Assembly: GCF_009792295.1 (NCBI RefSeq)
Contig: NZ_CP039934.1
Location: 2,438,501 to 2,502,500, forward strand
Direction of reading: 5' to 3'
Source of the DNA: Myroides fluvii
GTDB taxonomy: Bacteria > Bacteroidota > Bacteroidia > Flavobacteriales > Flavobacteriaceae
Length of the DNA stretch: 64,000 nt
In this document: positions 26,152 through 35,318 of the stretch, piece after piece
Numbering within the stretch: the stretch's first letter is position 1
How the letters are laid out: each line of letters opens with the position of its first letter
Program-made: the position numbers and the translations under genes
Notes under the pieces: model-generated
What the model saw: the letters and a program-made list of their open reading frames with translations, nothing else
Told to the model about the DNA's origin: nothing
Databases searched by the model: none

Positions 26152-27123
26152 CTAGGCAATTGTGTTTTTTTTCTTGAAGATTAATCGACTATTCATTAAG
26201 AAAATAGCGCTTAGAATCAGTAGAATACCCAACCATTGGACCAAGACTACTTGTTCTTGTAGCACCATAAAGGCAACGGTAACGGAAACAGGTAATTCAA
26301 TGGAGGCAACAATACTTCCCAATCCAACTCCCGTATGGGGAAATCCCATATTTAAGAAAATAGGAGGGAGGATGGTACCAAAAAGGGCTAATAATAACCC
26401 CCAAGAGTAAAAAATACTCCAATCGAAAGCGCGAATACCGCTCGTATTATCTGTAAATAGCTGATAAAAAGACAGCATGGCATCTGAATTGTTGGGACCT
26501 ATTTGCGTAATAAAGCAAAAAAGTAGAACGATGGCTGTGGCACCGCATAACATGAATAAGCTTCGTTTAGGTGCAGCTAAATGATTCGCTACGACATTTG
26601 AGGCAAACATAGTCATTGCAAAAGAACAAGATGCGAGGAATCCGAAAATCACCCCTCTGTAATCCAACTCAATTTCATTGGCTAATACATTGGTTGCTAA
26701 GACTGTTCCGAATAAAATAAGGGCAACTGCGGTAATTTTAAGCAAGCTCGGAAATTGTTTGGTTACCACACTTTCAATGACTACGCCAATCCATACCGAC
26801 TGCATCAACAACACAACCGCGATAGAGGCATCAATATAACTAACTGCCATATAGTATAATACAGAAGTAAATCCCATGGATGTACCCGCTAGAACTAGGT
26901 TGCGGATGTCTTTCTTTGTTGCCGTTACTTCATGGGGTTGTTTCTTGCGAATTAGGTTAATAATAAACATGCCAATTAACCCCAATAGCACTTGAGATAA
27001 GGTAACCTCGGCTGTCGTATAACCGTAAGAATAGGCCAATTTTACAAAGGAAGCCAACATCCCAAAGCTAGAAGCTCCAATGGCTACTAAAAAGACGCCT
27101 TTTATCAAATTTTGTTCTTTCAT
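26152..27123 (-). CDS. DMT superfamily transporter (EamA family)
   Basis: A 323-residue membrane protein with ten predicted helices in two EamA repeats (about 8-140 and 155-310). Hydrophobic segments alternate with short basic loops; the second repeat ends QWLGILLILSAIFL. EamA proteins export or import small metabolites such as amino acids or nucleotide sugars, and the substrate cannot be read from this sequence. It is transcribed alone. A TAACTTTG box (plus strand CAAAGTTA at 27301-27308) is a possible promoter, about 180 bp before the start. Confidence 0.88.
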   Translation of the reverse strand: MKEQNLIKGVFLVAIGASSFGMLASFVKLAYSYGYTTAEVTLSQVLLGLIGMFIINLIRKKQPHEVTATKKDIRNLVLAGTSMGFTSVLYYMAVSYIDASIAVVLLMQSVWIGVVIESVVTKQFPSLLKITAVALILFGTVLATNVLANEIELDYRGVIFGFLASCSFAMTMFASNVVANHLAAPKRSLFMLCGATAIVLLFCFITQIGPNNSDAMLSFYQLFTDNTSGIRAFDWSIFYSWGLLLALFGTILPPIFLNMGFPHTGVGLGSIVASIELPVSVTVAFMVLQEQVVLVQWLGILLILSAIFLMNSRLIFKKKNTIA

Positions 27124-27429
27124 TGCTCAAATTTTAACGGGGCAAAGGTAGGTATTATTTTTGGGGAGGTCTAGGACAAATGTCTAGGGGTGGTTAAAGA
27201 TAAAAACAGCGTAAATGTAGTTTTTGTTCTTCTGCTTTTATTAAATTTTAGTTTATAATAGTTAATTTAGGTGGTTTAATCGGTGTTGATTTATGTTAGT
27301 CAAAGTTAGATTAGGCGTTGACTATATCATACAAGTAGAAAAAAGAAAACCGTTTCAAGGCTTGTATCAAGCTTTGAGTTATATAAGTACAGTGAATCGA
27401 GAATAAAGATAGATTTAAGTTCATTTAAA
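27124..27429. other. Divergent intergenic region before the DMT gene and a small ORF
   Basis: About 306 bp, AT-rich. Besides the CAAAGTTA box at 27301-27308 I see nothing else supported. The rightward gene at 27430 has no clear box upstream. Confidence 0.5.
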
Positions 27430-27789
27430 ATGATAACATTTAAAAATAACAATTGGCAACCAACAACCGTAGCTTTTATTCAATCTCTTGTCTGGTCCAA
27501 AAAAGACGTAACCATTACATTTTTTTGTCAAGAAAAGGAAGAAGAAAAGGGATGGCCCAATCGACAAGAGGTATTTGTTGCCGTTGAAGTACAATTTAAA
27601 AATTGTACACAGTTCAAATTGAATTTCGAAGGTGATACCTTGCAACCTGCTTTTGGGTTCGATATCCTAGCTGTTTCAGCTAATGGTTGGGAGAATATCC
27701 ATTTTCAAATTGAAGAGAATGAAAATGACTGCATTGGTTTTTACTGCGAAGCAATCGAAGTTCTATCAAAAGTGAGTGTAAAGCTTTAA
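27430..27789 (+). CDS. Unknown small soluble protein (119 aa)
   Basis: I do not recognise this protein. It has no signal peptide or membrane helix. It is aromatic and acidic: the start MITFKNNNWQPTTVAF, then charged EKEEEKGW, then several beta-strand-like stretches (VFVAVEVQFKNC, FGFDILAVSANGWENIHFQI). The size and composition resemble small single-domain immunity-type or ligand-binding proteins, but that is only an impression. It stands alone between a divergent transporter gene and htpG and shares a bidirectional terminator with htpG. Confidence 0.6.
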   Translation: MITFKNNNWQPTTVAFIQSLVWSKKDVTITFFCQEKEEEKGWPNRQEVFVAVEVQFKNCTQFKLNFEGDTLQPAFGFDILAVSANGWENIHFQIEENENDCIGFYCEAIEVLSKVSVKL

Positions 27790-27833
27790 AAGATTCATAA
27801 AATAAATAAGGTTGTTTAAAAAGCCTAGAAAAC

Positions 27834-27866
27834 TAAAACCCCGTCCAATTTTGGACGGGGTTTTTA
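27834..27866. terminator. Bidirectional terminator between the 119-aa gene and htpG
   Basis: AACCCCGTCCAA-TT-TTGGACGGGGTT with A-rich and T-rich flanks; perfect stem. It ends the small gene (+) and htpG (-). Confidence 0.95.
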
Positions 27867-27899
27867 ATGAAGTATACTTAAAAATAGTTTTTCAACTAC

Positions 27900-29753
27900 T
27901 TACAGTTTTTCAAAATTTCTTTTCACGAAAGCTGTAAGCTCTTCTCCTTTTAGTAAACCTTGCGATAATTTCGCTAAATCTAAGGCTTGACTGAAAGCCG
28001 TTGTACGTTCTGCTTCATTGGTATTGTTTAAGATTTTAGAAGCAAATTCCGAGTTGGTGTTTACTACTAAATTGTACATCTCTGGGAAATTACCCATACC
28101 GAACATTCCACCACCACCTGATTGACTCATCTCTTTCATACGACGCATGAATTCCGGTTGAGTCAAGATTAATGGAGCATCTTGGCTGTCCATGGATTCT
28201 AATTTTACCGTGTATTTTTCTTTTGGTACCACTTGTTCAATGAACGATTGCAATGTCGTTTGCTCTTCTTCGGATAACTTAGAAATTGCGTTTTCCTCTT
28301 GCTTAATCAAGTTGTTGATGTGATCTGAATCCACACGTGCAAAGGTCATTTTCTCATTCTCGCTCTCTAATTTCTGAATCAAGTGAGAAACAATTGGAGA
28401 ATCAAGAACAATTACTTGGTATCCTTTTTCTTTTGCCGCACTGATATAGCTGTGTTGCGCATCTTTATTCGACGTATATAAAACAACCAGGTTTCCGTCT
28501 TTGTCGGTTTGTAGATCCTTTGTTGCTTCTTGTAATTCCTCTATTGTATAATAAGTATTGTCTGTTGTTGGGTATAGCATAAAAGCACCTGCTTTTTCAG
28601 CAAATTTTTCTTCAGACAACATACCGTATTCCAACACCACTTTAATGTCGTTCCACTTGCTTTCAAAATCAGCGCGATTCTCGTTGAATAACGATTTTAA
28701 TTTATCGGCAACTTTACGCGTGATGTAGTTGGAGATTTTCTTTACGTTACCATCCGCTTGTAAGTAAGAACGAGATACGTTTAACGGAATATCTGGCGAA
28801 TCAATTACCCCTTTCAACATCGTTAAGAAATCAGGCACAATTCCTTCTACGTTATCCGTTACGAAAACTTGATTTTGGTACAATTGAATTTTGTCCTTTT
28901 GCATTTGCATATCTGCACTCAACTTAGGAAAATATAAGATTCCTGTCAAGTTAAATGGATAGTCTACATTCAAGTGAATGTGAAACAAAGGCTCTTCAAA
29001 CTGCATCGGATATAACTCGCGGTAGAAGTTTTTGTAGTCTTCATCCGTTAAGTCTGCTGGTTGTTTGGTCCAAGCAGGAGTAGGGTTGTTGATGATGGTA
29101 TCAACCTCTACTTTGTCCTCGCCTTCACCTTCTTCATGTGTTCCAAACTTAATTGGCACCGGCATGAATTTATTGTATTTCGTTAAAAGCTCACGGATTT
29201 TATAGTCTTCTAGGAAGTCAAGTGAATCTTCTGCAATGTGCAAAATGATTTCTGTTCCTCTTTCTTGTTTGTCCGCTTCTTCTAAGGTGTATTCTGGACT
29301 ACCGTCACACGTCCAGTGTGCAGCAGGTGCATCCTTGAATGATTTGGTGATGATTTCCACTTTGTCTGCTACCATAAAAGCAGAGTAGAATCCCAATCCA
29401 AAATGTCCGATGATTCCCGTGTCTTTGGCGCTATCTTTATATTTTTCTAAGAATTCTTCTGCACCAGAGAAGGCAACCTGATTGATGTATTTCTCAACTT
29501 CTTCTTTGGTCATTCCCAATCCTTGGTCAATGATGTGAAGTTTTTTATTGTCTTTGTCGATTTTAACCTCAATAATCGGATGGCCATATGCTACGTTCGC
29601 CTCACCAATACTAGTTAGGTGTTTTAACTTCAATGTAGCATCAGTTGCATTTGAAACTAATTCTCTTAAAAATATCTCGTGATCACTATATAAAAACTTT
29701 TTAATCAGAGGAAAGATATTCTCTACAGTAACATTAATTTTTCCAGATGTCAT
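27900..29753 (-). CDS. htpG: Hsp90-family chaperone HtpG
   Basis: A 617-residue bacterial Hsp90. The N-terminal ATPase starts MTSGKINVTVENIFPLIKKF and has the family motifs ELVSNATDA, DQGLGMT and GHFGLGFYS. The middle and dimerisation domains follow and the C-terminus lacks MEEVD, as expected in bacteria. It acts as a dimer in folding and reactivation of proteins together with DnaK/DnaJ, whose partners grpE and dnaJ lie at 34.7-36.4 kb. It is monocistronic and divergent from a lipoprotein gene, with 165 bp between starts. Confidence 0.97.
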   Translation of the reverse strand: MTSGKINVTVENIFPLIKKFLYSDHEIFLRELVSNATDATLKLKHLTSIGEANVAYGHPIIEVKIDKDNKKLHIIDQGLGMTKEEVEKYINQVAFSGAEEFLEKYKDSAKDTGIIGHFGLGFYSAFMVADKVEIITKSFKDAPAAHWTCDGSPEYTLEEADKQERGTEIILHIAEDSLDFLEDYKIRELLTKYNKFMPVPIKFGTHEEGEGEDKVEVDTIINNPTPAWTKQPADLTDEDYKNFYRELYPMQFEEPLFHIHLNVDYPFNLTGILYFPKLSADMQMQKDKIQLYQNQVFVTDNVEGIVPDFLTMLKGVIDSPDIPLNVSRSYLQADGNVKKISNYITRKVADKLKSLFNENRADFESKWNDIKVVLEYGMLSEEKFAEKAGAFMLYPTTDNTYYTIEELQEATKDLQTDKDGNLVVLYTSNKDAQHSYISAAKEKGYQVIVLDSPIVSHLIQKLESENEKMTFARVDSDHINNLIKQEENAISKLSEEEQTTLQSFIEQVVPKEKYTVKLESMDSQDAPLILTQPEFMRRMKEMSQSGGGGMFGMGNFPEMYNLVVNTNSEFASKILNNTNEAERTTAFSQALDLAKLSQGLLKGEELTAFVKRNFEKL

Positions 29754-29918
29754 ATTTATTTTGGTATTATTATTTTTAATAAATTTATGTACAAGATACT
29801 AGACAAAAAAGATACCAAGCTGAAGATAGATGTCAATTTGTCATTTGATTCTTTTTGGGCAGTAAAATCTTATAATAACTAGAAAGTTTGTATTATTGTA
29901 AAAAATAGAAGAATTATT

Positions 29919-30377
29919 ATGAAAAAGTTAGTTTTATTAAGTTTTATAGGCTTAGCATTAGCCTCGTGTAAACCGACGATGGATAAACAGTCCCAATACG
30001 GAATTAAAGGAGATTGGACGTTGACTTCTGTTTCTCATATTGGAGGAGAGTTTGTAAAGGTAACTTCCTTTAATATTGCTGATGCCCATTGTTTTAATGG
30101 AAGCCAATGGAAATTTGTTTCAAACAACAACACAGGTGTAGTGAGTTTAATGGGGGGAAGTTCATGTCCAATGTTTGAAAGTAACTTCAAGTGGTTTGTT
30201 AATCCCAATGGTGAATTTGAATTTAAATTTGTAGATGCTGGCTTAAAAGCAAAAAATGTGTCTACAGGTTATAAGATGAAAGTTAAAAATCAAACGGCTA
30301 CTAGTTTTGATTTGATTGATAACTTTTATGTAGATGGACAAGGGTATGATGTAACGTATCACTTTGTAAAGAATTAA
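29919..30377 (+). CDS. Lipocalin-like lipoprotein
   Basis: A 152-residue predicted lipoprotein: MKKLVLLSFIGLALASCKP has a lipobox ending at Cys17. The mature part begins with KGDWTLTSVSH, typical of small Bacteroidetes lipocalin-family lipoproteins. The rest is eight or so short beta strands, with two further cysteines (Cys47 in DAHCFNG and another in SSCPMF) that may form a disulphide. It probably sits in the outer or inner membrane leaflet of the periplasm. The ligand is unknown. The OmpA-family gene follows 24 bp later, so co-transcription is likely. Confidence 0.8.
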   Translation: MKKLVLLSFIGLALASCKPTMDKQSQYGIKGDWTLTSVSHIGGEFVKVTSFNIADAHCFNGSQWKFVSNNNTGVVSLMGGSSCPMFESNFKWFVNPNGEFEFKFVDAGLKAKNVSTGYKMKVKNQTATSFDLIDNFYVDGQGYDVTYHFVKN

Positions 30378-30401
30378 GGAACAACAAGAAGGTATAATAT
30401 T

Positions 30402-31103
30402 ATGAAAAAAACAACTACAACCCTATTAGCAGGAGCTTTGCTAGCAGGATCTTTATCGCTGACTAGCTGTGATGCTGTAAAAAATGCGAATAATACACAA
30501 AAAGGAGCTACAATTGGAGCTGCTGGAGGAGCTATCATTGGAGGAATATTAGGAAATAATATCGGAAAAGGAGGCAACAGTGCTTTAGGAGCTGTATTAG
30601 GAGGTGTTATCGGAGGTGCTGCTGGAGGTGTTATTGGAAACAATATGGACAAACAAGCCCGCCAAATTGAACAAACCGTTCCAGGTGCACAAGTAGAGCG
30701 CGTAGGAGAGGGAATCAAATTGACACTGGGAGAAAGTTCAGTTAACTTTAACTTGAATCAAGCAACTTTAACAGATAAAGCAAAACAAAACTTAGATAAG
30801 TTAATCGTTGTATTCAAAGAAAATCCAAATACTAATATTAGTATTTTTGGTTATACTGATAATACAGGAAGAGAAGAATACAACTTGAAATTATCAAGAC
30901 AACGCGCCAATGCTGTGAAAACGTATTTAATGCAAAATGGTGTGTCTAATAAACGTTTAGCTACAGAAGGAATGGGAATTGCAGATCCAATTGCAAGTAA
31001 TGATACAGATGCAGGAAGAGCAAAAAACCGTCGCGTAGAATTTGCAATTAAAGCAAACGAACAAATGATTATCGATGCGCAAAACGAAGCTGCAACAATG
31101 TAA
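30402..31103 (+). CDS. OmpA-family lipoprotein with glycine zipper
   Basis: A 233-residue envelope protein. The lipobox is LSLTSC (Cys23). Residues about 35-85 are a glycine-zipper segment (GAAGGAIIGGILGNNIG, GGVIGGAAGG), which inserts in or spans a membrane. The C-terminal ~120 residues are an OmpA domain with VFKENPNTNISIFGYTDNTG and LSRQRANAVKTYL, which binds peptidoglycan (Asp and Arg of the NxxLSxxRA motif present). It ties the outer membrane to the wall. It follows the lipocalin gene and is ended by a bidirectional terminator. Confidence 0.92.
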   Translation: MKKTTTTLLAGALLAGSLSLTSCDAVKNANNTQKGATIGAAGGAIIGGILGNNIGKGGNSALGAVLGGVIGGAAGGVIGNNMDKQARQIEQTVPGAQVERVGEGIKLTLGESSVNFNLNQATLTDKAKQNLDKLIVVFKENPNTNISIFGYTDNTGREEYNLKLSRQRANAVKTYLMQNGVSNKRLATEGMGIADPIASNDTDAGRAKNRRVEFAIKANEQMIIDAQNEAATM

Positions 31104-31118
31104 TCATCACTAAAAATA

Positions 31119-31149
31119 GAAGAGGGAGCCATTTGGCTCCCTCTTTTTA
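31119..31149. terminator. Bidirectional terminator between the OmpA-like and PspC genes
   Basis: AGAGGGAGCCA-TT-TGGCTCCCTCT followed by T run. Its right end touches the PspC stop codon at 31147-31149. Confidence 0.92.
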
Positions 31150-32586
31150 GTTGCAATCCACGCAGTGTAAATTAAAATCATCTCGCATTTCATACCAGTG
31201 TGTACCTGGTTTGATGCTGGATTGAAGTCCATAAAATAAATAAGGTTTTACCTTGTCATCCATCCTAACTTTTTTCCCCATAGGCAAGTATAACGTAAAG
31301 GTCGGATCAAGATTCAGTTGCTCTTCTGTCACAACAAGAGTAAAGTTTTCTCCTTCTTTGGTTTGTAGTACATCTTTATATTGATGTCCTGTATTACCTA
31401 ATTTTCCGTAAATCTCCTCTTGATAAGAAGGAACAATTTCTATCTTATTAGTAAGCCCCTCTTCCGTGGTGATAGAATCACTTAATTCTAAAACAATGTC
31501 CTTGCTCGTCGTAAACAAAAAGGCCTCTTCAAGTCTACGGTCTTTATCATCAGAAGAATAGGTAACACTGTATCTGTATTCCTTTTCGGTTTTGATGAAA
31601 TTACTCGCATCTCCATTGATAATAATTACGGATAATCCAATTAAACTTCCAATCCACAAAATGAATATAGTAATGGCGGTAATCCAAATGTACTTCATAT
31701 TGGTGTATAGCAATTTTAACCCCAACAACAACATAATGATAAAGGGTAAAAACGTAATGAGGCTTATAAACGTATGGAAGATCCATTTCGGAATGTTGGG
31801 GTCAAGTAATTCAGTAGGAATGTCCAATTCATTGATCATGAAGTTGGTGTTGACAATAATCATCAAGTTGACAAAAAAGCTGACCAACATCCCTATGACA
31901 GACACAATAATGAAACCAATACCCAAAATATAGCGAATGACTTTCGTCCCTTGATTGGTGGCTCTTTGCGTTTGGGTTTTGAACTTATCATAGTCAATGG
32001 AATTAATTTTACTAGTCGTATAATCCACCCCTTCTCGTATCTTGCGCTCAATGGTGTCTATGTTGACCGGTTCTCCCATCATATCCAGTTTTTCACTGGT
32101 TGTTTTAGCACTGGGAATGATGATCCATAGGACAAAATACAATAGAATACCCGTTCCATAAAAGAAAATTAAAAAGATAAAAAGTAAGCGAACCCAAATC
32201 GTATCAATTTTAAAGTAATGAGCTAAACCTGCCAAAACACCCCCTAAAATGCGATTATCCGTATCTCGAAATAACTTTTTCTCTCTATAGTACGTTTGTT
32301 CTGTGTGCTGATAAGTAGCCTCATCATCTATCGAATAATCCTCTGGGCGACCCATGATCTGAATTACTTCATCTACGTCCTCTGAAGTGATTACTTGTTT
32401 ACTGGTTGTTATTTTTGAGTTGAATATTTCTGCAATGCGCAATTCAATATCCTGAACAACTTCATCTTGTTCTTCAATAGCAATCGATCTGCGGATCGCT
32501 TTGATGTATTGATCCAAGCGTTGGTAAGCCTGCTCTTCTATGTGAAAAACTAAACCACCGATATTTATTGTTAATGTCTTATTCAT
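31147..32586 (-). CDS. PspC-domain membrane protein
   Basis: A 479-residue protein. The first ~95 residues are a conserved cytoplasmic module (MNKTLTINIGGLVFHIEEQAYQRL). A PspC domain follows at about 100-165 (KLFRDTDNRILGGVLAGLAHYF, then a membrane helix ending LWIIIPSA). Residues about 210-330 hold further hydrophobic helices, and the C-terminal ~130 residues look periplasmic and beta-rich. PspC domains take part in envelope stress responses. The gene overlaps the PadR gene upstream by 8 bp, so PadR and PspC are translationally coupled in one operon. Confidence 0.88.
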   Translation of the reverse strand: MNKTLTINIGGLVFHIEEQAYQRLDQYIKAIRRSIAIEEQDEVVQDIELRIAEIFNSKITTSKQVITSEDVDEVIQIMGRPEDYSIDDEATYQHTEQTYYREKKLFRDTDNRILGGVLAGLAHYFKIDTIWVRLLFIFLIFFYGTGILLYFVLWIIIPSAKTTSEKLDMMGEPVNIDTIERKIREGVDYTTSKINSIDYDKFKTQTQRATNQGTKVIRYILGIGFIIVSVIGMLVSFFVNLMIIVNTNFMINELDIPTELLDPNIPKWIFHTFISLITFLPFIIMLLLGLKLLYTNMKYIWITAITIFILWIGSLIGLSVIIINGDASNFIKTEKEYRYSVTYSSDDKDRRLEEAFLFTTSKDIVLELSDSITTEEGLTNKIEIVPSYQEEIYGKLGNTGHQYKDVLQTKEGENFTLVVTEEQLNLDPTFTLYLPMGKKVRMDDKVKPYLFYGLQSSIKPGTHWYEMRDDFNLHCVDCN

Positions 32587-32920
32587 TGTCTTGATTTTTT
32601 GTGGTTATCTCTTGAACAGCATTTGCTAGTTCTTGCCATGTCTCTGTTAGTTCTTCTAAAAACAATTCGCCTTTTTCGGTCAATTTGTAATATTTTCTCG
32701 GTGGTCCTGCGTTGGACTCTTCCCATCTATAGGTTAACAAATCTCCATTTTTGAGTCTTGTTAGTAAAGGGTAAACCGTTCCTTCTACCACTAAAAGCTT
32801 TACTTTTTTAAGCTCCTCTAATATTTCAGAGGTATAATAATCGCGTTCTTTTAGAATGGATAGAATACAGAACTCCAAGATACCCTTGCGCATTTGAGCT
32901 TTTGTATTTTCACTATTCAT
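32579..32920 (-). CDS. PadR-family transcriptional regulator
   Basis: A 113-residue winged-helix regulator: KGILEFCILSILKERDYYTSEILEEL is the recognition part, followed by the PLLTRLKNGDLLTYRW wing and an acidic C-terminal helix (EELTETWQELANAVQEIT) that dimerises. It overlaps the downstream PspC gene by 8 bp, so it controls a bicistronic stress operon that includes itself. A TATCTTTG promoter box and a 21-bp palindrome lie directly upstream and support autoregulation. The signal sensed is unknown. Confidence 0.9.
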   Translation of the reverse strand: MNSENTKAQMRKGILEFCILSILKERDYYTSEILEELKKVKLLVVEGTVYPLLTRLKNGDLLTYRWEESNAGPPRKYYKLTEKGELFLEELTETWQELANAVQEITTKNQDNE

Positions 32921-32942
32921 AGGTTCAATGATTTATCTTATG

Positions 32943-32984
32943 CAAAGATATGGCTAAAAGCATGTACTATGTATTGCAAAGTAC
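32943..32984 (-). promoter_or_regulatory. PadR-PspC promoter with a 21-bp palindrome (candidate operator)
   Basis: TATCTTTG on the minus strand (32950-32943) is a perfect -7 box. GTACTATGTATTGCAAAGTAC at 32964-32984, shown as its two halves GTACTATGTA and TTGCAAAGTAC, matches its reverse complement at 16 of 21 positions. It covers the -33 region, where a repressor would block transcription. Confidence 0.6.
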
Positions 32985-33220
32985 TAATTATTAACTTTAT
33001 TTTAACAAGTATAAAACAATTTAAAAAATGAATATTTATTGTAATTTATTGTTTTGTAGTGGTTTGTGTTTATTTTTGAATGAATCTCGCATGGGTTTGT
33101 TAAAGGTGTTTGTCATGTAAGTAAGGAAGTAGAAGGGGGAGAAATGGCGCGGATATTTTAATTAAGGCGGCATACAACGGTATAATTTTGTATATTTAGG
33201 GGAATTAAAATAGACATACT
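32985..33220. other. Intergenic region upstream of the DUF4442 gene
   Basis: With the promoter above it forms a 300-bp divergent gap. It is AT-rich and has a TAATTTTG box (33183-33190) 30 bp before the DUF4442 start, a likely -7 element without a good -33 box. I see nothing else. Confidence 0.5.
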
Positions 33221-33682
33221 ATGGAATTTTCAGTTTCATCCATCAATAAGTTTTTATTCTTTAAGTTGCCTTCAGCCTATTGGACGGGGGTGCGTTTAAG
33301 CAGTATTTCAGCTACAACGGCTACTACAACGGTTCGACACAAATGGGTGAATCAAAATCCGTTTCGCTCGATGTATTTTGCAGTACAAGCGATGGCTGCA
33401 GAATTATCTACAGGTGCTTTGGTCATGAAAAAGATTCAGGAGCGTGGTGCTCGTATTTCGATGTTAGTTGCTCAGAATAATTCAGTTTTTGTCAAAAAAG
33501 CTACGGGAAAAATCTCGTTTACTTGTGTGGATGGCCAGCTATTGGATGAAGCTATTCAAAAGGCGATCGACACAAATGAAGGGGTTACAATTTGGATGAA
33601 ATCAACAGGAATAGATGAAAAAGGTGATGAGGTATCTGTATTTAATTTTGAATGGACACTAAAGGTGCGCGTAAAAAAATAA
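33221..33682 (+). CDS. DUF4442 family hotdog-fold protein
   Basis: A 153-residue soluble protein starting MEFSVSSINKFLFFKLPSAY. The NPFRSMYFAVQAMAAELSTG segment is a typical DUF4442 central helix. DUF4442 belongs to the hotdog (thioesterase-like) superfamily, so an acyl-CoA or acyl-ACP ligand is possible, but activity is unknown. The TIGR01777 gene starts 16 bp later, giving a likely operon. Confidence 0.8.
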   Translation: MEFSVSSINKFLFFKLPSAYWTGVRLSSISATTATTTVRHKWVNQNPFRSMYFAVQAMAAELSTGALVMKKIQERGARISMLVAQNNSVFVKKATGKISFTCVDGQLLDEAIQKAIDTNEGVTIWMKSTGIDEKGDEVSVFNFEWTLKVRVKK

Positions 33683-33698
33683 AAGTAAAAAACAAGAT

Positions 33699-34601
33699 AT
33701 GAGAGTTTTAGTTACAGGAGCAACAGGATTGGTAGGACGGGAGTTGCTAAGGCAATTGCAAGCAAAAGGAGATGAAGTTGTATTCTTGACTACAGACAAA
33801 GATAAACGGAATGTTTTAAAAGATTGCCAAGGCTATTACTGGAACCCTAAAACAGGGGAGATTGATTCCAATTGTCTCGTTGATGTAGAGGTTATCATTC
33901 ACTTAGCAGGTAGTTCTATTGACGGATCTTGGTCCAAACAAGGGAAGCAGATGATTATTCATAGCAGGGTAGAGGCTTCTCAAACCCTGTACCAACTCCT
34001 CAGTGAACAAAAGCACAAAGTAAAGCAAATCATTTGTGCTTCGGCAGTGGGTATTTATGATACCCTAGACGATATACAAACAGAAGAAGATTATACGCCT
34101 GCAACCAATTTTTTAGGACAAGTTGTTCAACAATGGGAAGGAGAAAATAGGCGTTTTGAACAACTGGGAATCTCCGTTGCTCTTTTGCGCATTGGTCTAG
34201 TGTTATCTCGCGAAGGAGGAGCTTTACCTCATATCGAACAGATGGCAAACTATTATCTAGCTTCCCCCTTAGGTAGAGGTACGCAGTATTATTCTTGGAT
34301 TCACTTACAAGATTTGGCAAGAATCTTCCTTTTTGTTAAGGATCACCACTTACAAGGTGTGTTTAATGCAGTTGCCCCCAATCCAGAAACCAATAAGCAG
34401 TTTACAAAATCCTTATGCCAGGCAGTAGGAAAAAAAATGATTTTACCTGCTGTTCCTTCCTTTGTTTTGCGTCTCGTTTTGGGAGAAAAAGCCATGCTTG
34501 TTACAACAGGACAACGCATTAGCTGTAGTAAATTATTGAAATTAAATTTTACTTTTCATTTTTCAACTTTACCTCAAGCACTTGAAAATCTTTATGTGTA
34601 A
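33699..34601 (+). CDS. TIGR01777-family NAD(P)-dependent oxidoreductase
   Basis: A 300-residue short-chain dehydrogenase/epimerase-like protein. The Rossmann motif GATGLVGREL is at residues 7-16, a conserved IIHLAGSSIDGSWSK block follows at about 65-80, and the C-terminus has DF1731-like VPSFVLRLVLGE. Proteins of this kind (YfcH and relatives) are widespread and of unknown substrate. Upstream is the DUF4442 gene; downstream is the direct repeat at 34621 and grpE. Confidence 0.9.
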   Translation: MRVLVTGATGLVGRELLRQLQAKGDEVVFLTTDKDKRNVLKDCQGYYWNPKTGEIDSNCLVDVEVIIHLAGSSIDGSWSKQGKQMIIHSRVEASQTLYQLLSEQKHKVKQIICASAVGIYDTLDDIQTEEDYTPATNFLGQVVQQWEGENRRFEQLGISVALLRIGLVLSREGGALPHIEQMANYYLASPLGRGTQYYSWIHLQDLARIFLFVKDHHLQGVFNAVAPNPETNKQFTKSLCQAVGKKMILPAVPSFVLRLVLGEKAMLVTTGQRISCSKLLKLNFTFHFSTLPQALENLYV

Positions 34602-34620
34602 GAAGAAATCGAAGCGAAGA

Positions 34621-34652
34621 AAGCACAAACCTCACAAAGCACAAACCTCACA
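34621..34652. repeat. 16-bp direct repeat, two perfect copies
   Basis: AAGCACAAACCTCACA occurs at 34621-34636 and 34637-34652. It lies 20 bp after the TIGR01777 stop and follows a purine-rich stretch (GAAGAAATCGAAGCGAAG). Confidence 0.9.
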
Positions 34653-34740
34653 AAAAACAAAAAAACTGTCATTATGACATAAATACACAGTTGGCAAAGG
34701 ATTTGATTAAACGATAGCATATAAAAAGTATGCGATCAGT

Positions 34741-35274
34741 ATGGAAAATAAAGATATAAACAAGGAAGAAGTGGATGTAAACACAGAGAATACGCAAGAA
34801 ACTGAAACAGCAACAGTAGATGTAGAGTCAGTTGAAGAGACGTTGAATGCAAAAATTGAAGAAGAAAAAGACAAGTATTTGCGTTTATTCGCTGAGTTTG
34901 AGAACTACAAGCGCAGAACTTCAAAAGAGCGTTTAGACTTGTTTAAAACCGCAAATGAGGAAGTGATGTCAGCCATGCTTCCTATTTTAGACGATTTCAG
35001 TCGTGCCTTATCTGAGTTAGAAAAACAAGGAGAAAGTGATCATCTAACGGGAGTGCGTTTAATTTCTACTAAGTTAATTGACACTTTGGCGGCTAAAGGC
35101 CTAGAAGAAGTCGTTATTCAAAATGGAGATGTTTTCAATGCGGATGTGTCAGAAGCGATTACACAAATTCCAGCCGGTGACGAGCTAAAAGGAAAAGTAG
35201 TTGATGTAGTAGAAAAAGGGTATAAATTGGGAGAGAAGATTATTCGTTTTCCAAAAGTTGTTATTGGACAATAA
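34741..35274 (+). CDS. grpE: Nucleotide exchange factor GrpE
   Basis: A 177-residue co-chaperone that releases ADP from DnaK. The acidic, disordered N-terminal 35 residues lead into a long coiled coil (about 40-85: KDKYLRLFAEFENYKRRTSKER), then the beta domain with GVRLISTKLIDTLAAKGLEEV and the end GEKIIRFPKVVIGQ. Length and order are normal. It is 44 bp upstream of dnaJ; the two form an operon. dnaK is not in the window. Confidence 0.96.
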   Translation: MENKDINKEEVDVNTENTQETETATVDVESVEETLNAKIEEEKDKYLRLFAEFENYKRRTSKERLDLFKTANEEVMSAMLPILDDFSRALSELEKQGESDHLTGVRLISTKLIDTLAAKGLEEVVIQNGDVFNADVSEAITQIPAGDELKGKVVDVVEKGYKLGEKIIRFPKVVIGQ

Positions 35275-35318
35275 GACAACTTGTTGTGCCCATTTATTAA
35301 TAGAAACTCAGAATCCAA

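Noticed and set aside
31592..31933. A 113-codon frame opposite the PspC gene
   Set aside because: It is antisense to membrane-helix codons, which give open frames with Met/Ile/Asn-rich products.
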